Source: Cupriavidus sp. P-10 (GTDB lineage Bacteria > Pseudomonadota > Gammaproteobacteria > Burkholderiales > Burkholderiaceae). From it: a DNA stretch of 64,000 bases. The notes below the pieces were generated by a model, which did no database searches, was not told the DNA's origin, and saw nothing but the letters and a program-made list of their open reading frames with translations. Position 1 is the stretch's first letter; every line of letters starts with the position of its first letter. The stretch is from positions 682,001-746,000 of the forward strand of contig NZ_AP025172.1 in the NCBI RefSeq assembly GCF_003402535.2, in the 5' to 3' direction. Below, in pieces: positions 56,007-64,000 of this stretch. The position numbers and the translations under genes were made by a program.

Positions 56007-56919
56007 AACCTACGCAGACACCGTTCGCTTGCTGCTGACCGTCGCCCCCGACGTGTTTGCCAATGACATCTTCGCCATCAAGGGCGGCACCGGCATCAAC
56101 CTTTTCGGGCAGAACATGCCACGTCTGTCGATTGACATCGACGTGGTGTACCTACCGTGGCAATTGCCGCGCGATGAGGCGCTCCGGGCGATCAACCAGG
56201 AGCTGGCTGCCATCGGGGAACGGGTTCAGCCGCTGGGCCTACAAACGCGCCGGATCTGCGCCAAGGACCTCGGGGAAACCAAGCTGATCGTCGAGAACGA
56301 GACTAGCCAAGTGAAGGTCGAGGTTAACGTCGTGTTCCGGGGCACCGTACTGCCGGTGGAGCACCGGCCGCTGTGTGCCAAGGCCAGCGACCTGTTCGGT
56401 GTCGAGTTCGAGTTGCCGATCCTGGCGCAGGATGAACTCTACGCAGGCAAGTTGGTGGCCGCGCTGGACCGGCAGCATCCCCGCGACCTGTTCGACGTGT
56501 GGCAACTCTATGAATCGGGCGGCATTACCGACGGCATGGTGGAATGCTTCGTGGTCTATCTAGCAGGCCACAACCGGCCCACGCCTGAAGTCCTTCTCGG
56601 CAACGACAAGGACCTCGCCGCCGAGTACGACCGGGCCTTTGTCGGCATGACTGAACTTCCCTGTTCCCTGGAAACTTTGCTGGAAGCTCGCGCGCGACTG
56701 CGTCAGGAATTGCCGCGACGGCTGACCGCGGCTCAAAAGCAATTCCTGTGTGGCCTGGCCCGCGCGGTTCCTGATTGGTTCCTGTTGCAATGTCGGCATG
56801 CCGCGGAAATGCCGGCACTGCGATGGAAGCTCAGCAACCTGGAAACCTTCCGCAAGCGGCGACCCAGCGACTTTTCGGCGCAGGCTGCATTACTGGAAGC
56901 CGGCCTTAACCGGGTCTGA
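55999..56919 (+). CDS. abiEii: AbiEii nucleotidyltransferase toxin
   Basis: A 306-residue protein starting at GTG. Nucleotidyltransferase motifs are KGGTGINLF, then RLSIDIDVVYLP (DxD), and the later ELYAGKLVAALDRQHPRDLFDV. AbiEii transfers nucleotides to cellular targets, reported for tRNA in related toxins, and stops growth during phage infection. Confidence 0.82.
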   Translation: MDKTYADTVRLLLTVAPDVFANDIFAIKGGTGINLFGQNMPRLSIDIDVVYLPWQLPRDEALRAINQELAAIGERVQPLGLQTRRICAKDLGETKLIVENETSQVKVEVNVVFRGTVLPVEHRPLCAKASDLFGVEFELPILAQDELYAGKLVAALDRQHPRDLFDVWQLYESGGITDGMVECFVVYLAGHNRPTPEVLLGNDKDLAAEYDRAFVGMTELPCSLETLLEARARLRQELPRRLTAAQKQFLCGLARAVPDWFLLQCRHAAEMPALRWKLSNLETFRKRRPSDFSAQAALLEAGLNRV

Positions 56920-57449
56920 TGTCCGGGTCGAGAATTTAGGGAAGCCGACGGTGCGTGGGCGTCAGTTATCGGGCAGCGCTGCGGGCTGCAACCACGATGA
57001 ATAGGCATTAGGGCCGCGCCACAATATTGGCGGTGATGGACCTTTATGAGATGTCACCGCGCGTTGTACGTGCCCGGCTTCTGCCGCTCCATTGTTGCGG
57101 TCCCGCCCGCAATCATCTTTGACTCGAATAGTTCCGCGAAGTCCGGATGCCAGAGCTGTCTGGGTCGAAGAATGTGTACGAGCGGCCTTGGATTGCCAGC
57201 GAAACCGGCAATGTAGAAATGGCCTGTCGGTGCAACAGATTGGGCCGCAAGACTGGCGTTTTTGCCCCAAAGTCCTTGTGACTTCAGGTCAGGACCTTAG
57301 CAGGCTTGGCATTGACCGACTGACGGGCTTGCCGCTTACATGCTAGTCGCTCTTTGCGGCCCAATTCATAACACCCTGGAAGTCGCTACTGCCAAGGCCT
57401 GAGAGCGGAGCGTGAGGCTCAAATCGAAGCGGCGACGAAAATCGAGACC
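56920..57449. other. Intergenic with a small inverted-repeat element
   Basis: No gene recognised. It contains a possible MITE-like element at 57229-57375. Confidence 0.5.
57229..57375. repeat. MITE-like element with 22-base inverted ends
   Basis: Left end GGTGCAACAGATTGGGCCGCAA (57229-57250) and right end as its inverse, TTGCGGCCCAATTCATAACACC (57354-57375). The same end sequence recurs three times at 62446-62643. Confidence 0.55.
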
Positions 57450-59432
57450 TCAGGGGCTAAGCACGAGGCCGTCGCCGAGCTTGGCCGCCAGAATCATCAA
57501 GTTCTGGCAGAACTTGCGTTTTTCCTCTGGCACCCCTGGCTGGTTGGCAATCCATCCCTTGAATGCGTAGAAGGACTCCGGGGAGATCGCCGTCAGGCGC
57601 TCCATGACGCCCGTTTTGGTAAAGACGATTGTGCTGACCCGACCGCCACGCAGGAGCTTGGTGATCCCATATGACATGGCCGCCCCGCTGTCATCCGCAA
57701 TCGTGGTCGACAGCGTCGCTTCCGACGTGCTCGCTTTCACTGCACCGATGATGTCGACCACGAATCCGACTTCGTTTCGCCCTCGCACGCAGGCACCCAT
57801 CCTGGGGGCGAGTATGAAGGTCGGATCCACGGCCTGGAGGGCGCGCAGGATGCCCTCCTCTCCGATGGGCTTCGCCGTGACGAACTGCACGCGCTTATTG
57901 TAGAGCCCGAGTCTGACGGCATCCTCGATGCTGCAGCCCGCGGCTGACGCATAGGCAAGGATCGCATAGTTCCCGATGACCGAGATCGTCTCCGCGAAGC
58001 CCGCGCCGCGAAACGCCTCCAACAACTGAACCAGCATCTGTGGGGCATTCCCGGGCCCGGATACGGCAGCCAACCGCTTGGCCGCGACGCTGTCTGGGCG
58101 GGTTTCCCCCGACGCCGCAATGCGGCAGGCGGCCTCCCATTCTGCAAAGCGCCTACGTGCCACGCCCTGCTGCTCCAACTCCAGGCTTTCCAGGTGGCGA
58201 ACTTCGAAGCCGCCGCATTGGAACTTGCGAGGCCCAGTTGCGGAGGTCGCTGGCTCTGGGGCCTTCTTTGCACGCGCAAAGTCGTGAGCCGCTTCGCGGG
58301 TCCGTTCAGGTGAGCGATCGGGCTCCGCAGGACGCTCTTGTGTTGCCGCCTGCTTTGCAGGCGCGGCCGGCCGCGGCTTGATTGCTGGTTCGCGTCCGGC
58401 AAACCGGCGTAGGTGGTCGAGTTGCTCTTCCGCGAACGGCCCCTTCGGCAAGGTCAAGAGCACTTTCGCGATGGCGTCTCCCACCTGGCCAGTCTTGGCG
58501 TCACGTAGGCCTTTGCCGGCAAAACGCAAAGACTTGCCACTGCCCGTATTCGGCGGGATCTCTACCTCGAAGGTTCGCCCCACGATCTCGATGGTGGTCT
58601 TCCCTCCAAGCCACGCCGTGATGCAATCGATCTTGACCTCGCAGTGGACGTCGAGACCCTTCAGGTACGTAGACCCGGACTTCGTCACCCGGATTTCGCA
58701 AAGTAGGTCCCCGGCCGCGCCACCGAACTCCCCTGGCATGCCGCCACCGACTGCACGAAGCACGCGACCGGCCGGGGTATTCGCCGGCACTTGGATATTG
58801 AAGCGCTTGGTCTGTTTGAATGCACCCTTCCCTTTGCACGCTCTGCAGCGCCAATCGACCCCCGACCCCTTGCATTTGCTACAAGTACGCCGCCGCCAAC
58901 CATCCGCTGAAGGATGCCACCCGTCGCCGTCGCATTTCTCACACGCTTCGGGAGCGTACGCTTCACCGGAGCCCCGGCAAGACGGGCACGTGTCTTCGAC
59001 GTTGACCTCGATGGTTGCCTGGCCACCACGGAGCGCCGTGTCAGCGTTGATCGACGCCTTGCAGCGGATGTCCTCGCCTCTGACAGGCGCCGGCTTGGAT
59101 TGGCGGCGACGGCGGCTCTGGTGAAATTGCTGGCGAAAGAAGTCTTCGAAGTTAGCGTCGTCTTCGTCCGCCCCGGACCACCAAGGGTTCCCGCTGCGAG
59201 TCGAGCCATTGCTCTGGTTAGGGTCGTACTGCGCGCGCTTCTGGGCGTCGCCAAGGATGCGGTTAGCCTCCTCAATTTCCTTGAATTTCTCCTCGGCTTG
59301 CTTCTTTTCCCGTTCAGACTTGCCATGCTGTCGGTCGGGATGAAATTTCATCGCGAGCCGTCTGTAGGCGGCTCGGATCTCCGCCTCGGTCGCGCCAGGC
59401 GAAACGCCGAGAGTGTTGTAATAGTTAATCAT
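57450..59432 (-). CDS. DnaJ-like protein fused to a nucleotidyltransferase-like domain
   Basis: A 660-residue protein. J-domain (1-71, HPD at 31-33), four CxxCxGxG zinc motifs (Cys149/152, 164/167, 184/187, 196/199), DnaJ C-terminal substrate domains (about 210-345), a Pro/Ala/Glu linker (about 350-425), then a 230-residue domain resembling the NTP_transf_8-like family (ISVIGNYAILAYASAAGC, VDPTFILAP, GFVVDIIGAV, SPESFYAFKGW). The DxD metal motif expected after AAG is replaced by YNKRVQFV, so catalysis may be lost. Beside abiE; a remnant of another copy is at 49414. Confidence 0.75.
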   Translation of the reverse strand: MINYYNTLGVSPGATEAEIRAAYRRLAMKFHPDRQHGKSEREKKQAEEKFKEIEEANRILGDAQKRAQYDPNQSNGSTRSGNPWWSGADEDDANFEDFFRQQFHQSRRRRQSKPAPVRGEDIRCKASINADTALRGGQATIEVNVEDTCPSCRGSGEAYAPEACEKCDGDGWHPSADGWRRRTCSKCKGSGVDWRCRACKGKGAFKQTKRFNIQVPANTPAGRVLRAVGGGMPGEFGGAAGDLLCEIRVTKSGSTYLKGLDVHCEVKIDCITAWLGGKTTIEIVGRTFEVEIPPNTGSGKSLRFAGKGLRDAKTGQVGDAIAKVLLTLPKGPFAEEQLDHLRRFAGREPAIKPRPAAPAKQAATQERPAEPDRSPERTREAAHDFARAKKAPEPATSATGPRKFQCGGFEVRHLESLELEQQGVARRRFAEWEAACRIAASGETRPDSVAAKRLAAVSGPGNAPQMLVQLLEAFRGAGFAETISVIGNYAILAYASAAGCSIEDAVRLGLYNKRVQFVTAKPIGEEGILRALQAVDPTFILAPRMGACVRGRNEVGFVVDIIGAVKASTSEATLSTTIADDSGAAMSYGITKLLRGGRVSTIVFTKTGVMERLTAISPESFYAFKGWIANQPGVPEEKRKFCQNLMILAAKLGDGLVLSP

Positions 59433-60316
59433 CTCGGCTATTCAGATTCACCTCACCCATGGTCTGAGGGCCGGGACTGCGCATCGGCAATCAGACGGCG
59501 GAAATAGCAAAAAGATACTACTACGATCCATCAGGGCGGACGCACAAGTAATTATGTAGCGATTACGACACATAACGGTTCGCGGTTCAACTCCGCGGGT
59601 GTGCATGAATAGTTCGCCTCTTGCGCCCCGCTTTCAACGCCCTACCCTCGCGTTCAACGTCCGCTGCGCTTGCGAATTCTCCGGCAAGCCAGGGCATCCG
59701 ACTCAAGGCGCAGCGCCGATCACTCAAACAGCCTCGAAGCGCGGCGGCCCGGCAAGGTCGAGGCGGCTCCATCCCTCGTTCAATGGTCTGCTCGCTGCAT
59801 GACAATTTTTTCGCTGGCAAAAGAACTGCCGGGAAAAATGGCTCCTAATCCTGTGTTGCGCAATGTTTATATCGCCGTATCCTGCTCCGGTAGGTCCTGC
59901 TACCACCCGCGCCCGTCCCCTGATGAGCGCGGGTTCTTTTTTCGCGAACAGCTGGACTGTGCGGCGCAGGCTGGATTGCCGTCAACGGCAACCTGGCGGA
60001 TACTGGATGTGGGTGGCGCCGCAAGGTGTTACCCGATTTCTTCTTGGACGTTCTTCGGCTCTCCTCCATCGGATCGAGGGCTGTTTTTTTTAGTCGCGCG
60101 CACTATTTGGCAACCGGCGCGTCCAACTTGCCGACGGCAGCCGCCGCTGCGCGGTCGAGCACCGGATTTGCCGGTGTCATGTCGACCTGCGGGCGGCCTG
60201 GCCTGCGTGCACCATCCGAAAGATCGCCAGTCGTTTGCCCTGCCCGCTGGCGCTTAATAGAATTGCCAGTGAATTGCTACCCCCGGTCTAGCCTCCTTCG
60301 TCTTGATCCGGACAAG
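59433..60316 (+). other. Intergenic with a terminator, no confident protein gene
   Basis: No coding frame with support. A terminator at 59906-59943 on the plus strand has no protein gene before it, so a small RNA upstream is possible. A T-arm-like hairpin near 59583-59600 is not part of a full tRNA. Confidence 0.45.
59906..59943 (+). terminator. Rho-independent terminator
   Basis: Stem ACCCGCGC / GCGCGGGT with a 14-base loop, followed by TCTTTTTT. On the plus strand it ends no known gene. Confidence 0.6.
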
Positions 60317-60997
60317 TTAGGGCGCTGGCAAGAACTCTCCCTCGATCGTGGCTACCGCGCACGCACCGAGACCGAAGATGCGGCACGGTCCTGTGTTCGG
60401 ATAAGCCGTGGACTCGTGGTGATGGCCGTGGAAAGCGCGTTGCACGCCCATCGCATCGATGAGCGTGTCAATCGCCTCGAACCCGTGTGGGTGGCAAGCC
60501 GGAGCCTCGTGGCTGACCAAGACATCCGCATGCTGACTTAGTAGCGCGTTGTAGGTCTGGGGGAAGATCGTGCTGCGGTGGCGCCGCGGCAGACCGCCCC
60601 GCCAGTAATTCCCCTTCCCACATTTGGCCAGATAGTCAGTGGCGCTCTCTACGCGCGCGGCTTCGGGCGGCATCCAGACCTGGCCACGAAAGATTCCGCC
60701 CAACCCGGCAAGCCGAAGGCCTGCGATCGTGACCACCCGCCCATCCAGGTTCCGGTCGGCCAGGCCCGAGCCGAACAGGTTATCGTAGTCGGCATCGCTG
60801 TCGGTGTCGTGATTGCCGGGAATCCACCACACCTGTGTCAGGGGAAGGATGCTGGCGAGCTCTTCGTCCAGTGGGCGCCTAGCCTGGATGTCGCCAGCGA
60901 GCACCACCGCCTCGGGGCGGTGACGGTGGACGCTGTCGATCAGCGGACCAAACTCGCCATGGGGGTCGCCGCAAATGAAGACATGGCCTGCAGACAT
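60317..60997 (-). CDS. Metallophosphoesterase
   Basis: A 226-residue calcineurin-like phosphoesterase: ICGDPHGEFGP, VVLAGDIQ, IPGNHDTD, VSHEAPACHP and FHGHHHES. Two metal ions are held by these Asp, Asn and His residues. Substrate unknown. Confidence 0.85.
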   Translation of the reverse strand: MSAGHVFICGDPHGEFGPLIDSVHRHRPEAVVLAGDIQARRPLDEELASILPLTQVWWIPGNHDTDSDADYDNLFGSGLADRNLDGRVVTIAGLRLAGLGGIFRGQVWMPPEAARVESATDYLAKCGKGNYWRGGLPRRHRSTIFPQTYNALLSQHADVLVSHEAPACHPHGFEAIDTLIDAMGVQRAFHGHHHESTAYPNTGPCRIFGLGACAVATIEGEFLPAP

Positions 60998-61398
60998 CGG
61001 TCGTTAGGGTACGTGAATTTGGTTTGATTGGAACAGGGATCGATGACGTGACTATGGGCCGCCAGCGAGTGTAAGACCCGCCACTCGACCACGCTCTGGG
61101 AGATCGCGCCGCGTACGACCTGCTAATTTGCGGGCGACTAATCGTGCAAGCTCCGCTCGCAACATGGCAGTCCTCTGTTACCTCGTTATCTCTGAATGAT
61201 CACCAATTTACCTGATCCGGAGTCTGTCGAATGCGTAACCGCGACTGCGCCCGCGCCCGGTAACTGCCTAAGGCCCCACGCCGGACGACAAGACCTGACG
61301 AAGTAGACCCTTCCACCCTTACAATGTTGCCACGCAATATAAATCTGGACCGTAGCAGCGCGCGAGTCGCCACAGGTCCTACCAGCAGGGAGGCGGCA
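60998..61398. other. Intergenic, nothing seen
   Basis: No gene, repeat or strong promoter was recognised. Confidence 0.4.
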
Positions 61399-61773
61399 AT
61401 GGCGACAGTTTTGGCTGCGACCAAAGGCGAAGCACTAAAGCTCTTGGAGACAGAGGGCGTCACGGTCGTGGAGTTGGACTACGAGTCTGGATGGCAGGAT
61501 GCGGTTGAACTAGGCAGGCGGGGCGAAAAGCTTGGCATACGTGTTCAGTATCGCGGCCATGAGAGTATTGCCGTCAGCTCGCCCGCGGCACTCGTTGCCG
61601 GCCTGAGCCGCCCAAAGTTGACGTTCCGTCAGCGCAATCTTTACTGCCAATTCGAGCTCAGCATGCTACCAGCGGCTGACTTGGAGCGCCTGGAGGGAAA
61701 AGCGGAGAAGCTCGGCGACTACATCCTCGCCGGCCATCTATTGCGGGATGTCGATGCTGTCTGGACGGAGTAA
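61399..61773 (+). CDS. Small unknown protein
   Basis: A 124-residue protein; GGGAGG lies six bases before the ATG. A helical start (MATVLAATKGEALKLLETEGV) and a basic centre. Family unknown. Confidence 0.5.
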   Translation: MATVLAATKGEALKLLETEGVTVVELDYESGWQDAVELGRRGEKLGIRVQYRGHESIAVSSPAALVAGLSRPKLTFRQRNLYCQFELSMLPAADLERLEGKAEKLGDYILAGHLLRDVDAVWTE

Positions 61774-62000
61774 CGCATTGCCATGCCGCCTTCCTGAAGT
61801 CCAGAACAGCACCAGCGCCGCGAGTCGCGCCTTGATTTACCTGGCCGCCCTCGGGTAGCGCTGATCTCGTAGAGATATGGTTGGCCGGATGCGCATTGCC
61901 CGTCGTCGTGGCAGCCGCTACCCTTCCCTGAAGACTGGTTGTGCCCGGCGATGTCGGGCCGGTCCTGCAGGGGCGCAATCTGACTACCAACGGGAACGCC

Positions 62001-62210
62001 GTGACGAATCAGCTCGATCTCTTTGAAGAGAGCCGCGATGTCATGCTTCGCAACGACGTGCTCACAGCGCTTGAGCAACGCAATGCCGCCGGCGGGCGTG
62101 AAGCACTGCGGCGCCTGGACGCGCAATATCCAGACGACGCGCTTGTGCCGACCCTTGAGACACTTGTCTGTGTGCTGGAGGCCATCGACCGTCCGCGTCT
62201 AAGTCGCGAA
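62001..62210 (+). pseudogene. Fragment of a conserved Burkholderiales unknown protein
   Basis: From a GTG the frame reads TNQLDLFEESRDVMLRNDVLTALEQRNAAG, as at the start of larger conserved proteins I recall but cannot name. Similarity ends near 62210 and the remaining frame appears random. Confidence 0.4.
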
Positions 62211-63107
62211 ATCAAAGGCAGGCGCCGCCGGTGCTGGTCTGCACGCTGCCCTTTCCAGTCTGCAACGTCAGCCAGCGCTGTCTGTGCTGGCGCTTCCGGC
62301 TCGGCCAGCTCGGGACCCATCACTGGGTTCTTGCGCCCTACCGTGCGGTCCTAGCCTGAGAAATTGACTAGTCAGCGTTCGTGCTTCCGGATGATCTCCA
62401 ACTGCTCATCGATGCGTCATACGGGTTGGCGGTGGCGACGACTTAGGTGCACCGAATTGGGCCGCAAAAGACGACCTGTGGCGGTGGCGACGACTACGGT
62501 GCAACGAATTGGGCCGCAAAAGGCACCCTGCATCAAAGAGGCATGCCATCGATCGGTCGATGCCAAGCCTCATTTGCTCTTCTACTGAAGTCACAAGGTT
62601 CTTGGGGGCCAAAATTACGTCTTGCGGCCCAATCGGTTACACCCTCAGGCCATTCCGCATAACTGGATTGTCGGGCCGCAAAAAGAGCAGACCCAATACT
62701 CGCCTCTCCAACGCCTGGTTTGTGCCGTATTCCGGTTTGCCGCGAATGCCTCTGGTGGGTGGTGGGAAGAGCCATCTGGGTCACGAATTGCCCTAGCCAG
62801 CTTCCGACACTCGATCCGCGACCGGTGGACCTCCCAACTGGCCGAATTTGAGGGCTGAGCGGGATTCGTCATCGTGGTCGCGACTAGGCAGTCCCCGGTC
62901 TACGCAGACTGTGCGTGTCGCATGCAGAGAGCTCCATGCGGCCAGTAAGCGTCGCTGGGCATCCGGTGTAGCATCCGGGACCGTCGTTGTATCGGTGTAT
63001 CGATCAACGTTCTACCTCGCTGGTTGACATGCTCGGCGGCGCAGACCAATTCTCCGAAACTGAAGTGACACGGCGACCGTGTCGATCGGGAACGTACCGC
63101 CGTAAGT
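62211..63107. other. Repeat-rich intergenic region
   Basis: A 52-base tandem direct repeat (62427-62478, 62479-62530) carries two copies of the end sequence GGTGCAnCGAATTGGGCCGC, and an inverted copy lies at 62622-62643. No intact gene. Confidence 0.55.
62427..62643. repeat. Inverted-repeat element with doubled left end
   Basis: Two direct copies of the end (62446-62470, 62498-62522) face one inverse copy (62622-62643). Multiple terminal repeats are typical of IS21-type elements, but no transposase remains; the family is not certain. Confidence 0.5.
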
Positions 63108-63425
63108 CTATGAACCTGGTTTCGATATCAAGCGCTCATCCTTCCGGATGAAGTCGATCTCTTCGTCAATGATGGCTATCAACTCGGACAGGGATCCGGA
63201 AAACCGTTGACGAACTTTCTGACGCGTTCTGCGCTCGCTGGCCGAACGCACCAGTTCATAGCTGTCGCCAGACTGTTGCGAAAGGCGGATCACTCTGAGC
63301 TCTTTGCTGGGCGGAAGCCGGAGCCAGTAGGAATAGCCGTTCCTTATCCCTCGCTCGGTACGTTCACGAGGAACCAAATTTGGCCGGGCGAGCATGATAT
63401 CGGCATGAATCGCTTCAAATGACAT
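63108..63425 (-). CDS. Unknown protein
   Basis: A 105-residue protein from the Met at 63425 (MSFEAIHADIMLARPNLVPRERTERG...). Basic, with Arg-rich C-terminal helices (RTRQKVRQRFSGSLSELIAIIDEEIDFIRKDERL). Family unknown. It follows H-NS copy 2 after a terminator. Confidence 0.5.
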   Translation of the reverse strand: MSFEAIHADIMLARPNLVPRERTERGIRNGYSYWLRLPPSKELRVIRLSQQSGDSYELVRSASERRTRQKVRQRFSGSLSELIAIIDEEIDFIRKDERLISKPGS

Positions 63426-63437
63426 GGCGATGGCTCC

Positions 63438-63466
63438 CAAAAAAGAAAACCCCTGCATGCAGGGGC
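63438..63466 (-). terminator. Terminator after H-NS copy 2
   Basis: Palindrome CCCCTGCATGCAGGGG (63450-63465), followed on the minus strand by TTTTCTTTTTT. Confidence 0.75.
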
Positions 63467-63501
63467 TGGACACTATTCTGTCGGGGCGTGCTGTGCCTGA
63501 T

Positions 63502-63813
63502 TTAGGCCTCTTCCGCAATCAGGAACTTGTTAGGGTTTCTGCCAAGCCAGGACGGCGTACGGCCGCGGCCAGACCAGGTCTTGCCAGTCTTCGGATCCCG
63601 GTATTTCGGGGGCAATCCCGCTTTCGCCTTACCAGCGCCGCTGCCGGCAGGACGGCCACGACGACGTTTGGCAATATCTTCGACAGTCAGCCCATATTCC
63701 GCCATCAGATTCTGAATCTGCTCGATGATAGAGGCGATTTCATTCGCACGTACCTCTTCCAGGTGAGCCTCAAGAGCTGCCTTCTGCGCCATCAATTCTT
63801 TGTAAGTTGCCAT
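63502..63813 (-). CDS. H-NS family nucleoid protein, copy 2
   Basis: A 103-residue protein with the same layout as copy 1 at 45301: coiled coil, RRRGRPAGSG linker and the DNA-binding RDPKTGKTWSGRGRTPSWLG. About four-fifths of the residues match by eye. ATG at 63813 has GGAAA-type ribosome spacing. The two copies may co-oligomerise. Confidence 0.9.
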   Translation of the reverse strand: MATYKELMAQKAALEAHLEEVRANEIASIIEQIQNLMAEYGLTVEDIAKRRRGRPAGSGAGKAKAGLPPKYRDPKTGKTWSGRGRTPSWLGRNPNKFLIAEEA

Positions 63814-64000
63814 CTTCTGATTTCCTTTCCGGTCGAGGGATGCAGATAGAAGGTAGTTTAGAGCCAATTTGCGCGTCGTGGCGAAAAACTCTCGCCTTAT
63901 CGGCCAGTTCAATGGCTCGCTGGGAGCCTCGGAATCAGTACCAAAAGACTCGAGCGAGAAAGACAATGACCGAGTCCCACCATCCCAATCTGAGGCTCCA

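Noticed and set aside
59540..59605. tRNA-like T-arm (CGCGG-TTCAACT-CCGCG)
   Set aside because: Acceptor, D-arm and anticodon arms do not form; probably chance or a tRNA-end remnant.

Overview
The window looks like an accessory region of a metal-resistant betaproteobacterium in the Burkholderiaceae, most likely Cupriavidus or a close Ralstonia relative. The clues are high GC, Cupriavidus-type cus, copF, cad and czcE genes, the Burkholderiales form of H-NS, and many insertion sequences. I cannot tell from sequence alone whether this is a chromosomal island or a plasmid.

Layout. 1-1.7 kb: the 5' part of a group II intron inside an IS110-family gene, then an IS5-family transposase. 1.7-6.2 kb: a decaying redox and cytochrome c maturation cluster (lipoamide dehydrogenase remnant, DsbD N-terminal domain, TlpA-like thioredoxin, frameshifted ccsB, ccdA). 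6.2-14 kb: a Cd/Zn/Pb module read leftward (CDF exporter, P-type ATPase with four N-terminal metal-binding modules, lspA, an AraC-type regulator, cadR), with two MerR-type promoters and divergent from a fatty acid hydroxylase gene. 14-27 kb: a copper module, with a leftward operon of small secreted proteins plus cusCBA and cusF starting at a CueR-type promoter, and a rightward set (czcE-like, a repeat protein, a second CueR-type promoter, a DUF2933 protein, copF, a DUF411 protein).

27-33.7 kb: a truncated tyrosine recombinase followed by a defence cluster of a Shedu-type nuclease, an OLD-family ATPase/nuclease and a UvrD-like helicase (the last two are Gabija-like). 33.7-40.6 kb: many small, mostly unrecognised genes, including a CBS-domain protein, a DUF2971 protein and an orphan ribbon-helix-helix antitoxin. 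40.7-43.7 kb: an oxidoreductase, an SDR and a divergent LysR regulator. 43.8-49 kb: H-NS, a His-tailed EamA transporter and a TumE/TumA-like toxin-antitoxin pair.

49.4-53 kb: an IS110-family transposase gene interrupted by a complete group II intron, the same intron as at position 1 but inverted. 53.3-59.4 kb: an ATPase with a long palindrome at its start, a dnaE2 scrap, an AbiE toxin-antitoxin pair, and a DnaJ-like protein with an unusual nucleotidyltransferase-like tail. 59.4-64 kb: a metallophosphoesterase, repeats, small genes and a second H-NS.

The metal genes form a coherent export system: cytosolic ions go out through CadA, CDF and CopF, and periplasmic Cu/Ag through CusCBA with CusF. 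The strongest candidates for new biology are the Shedu-OLD-UvrD cluster and the DnaJ-nucleotidyltransferase fusion, a shorter remnant of which occurs at 49.4 kb. No tRNA, rRNA or CRISPR array was found.
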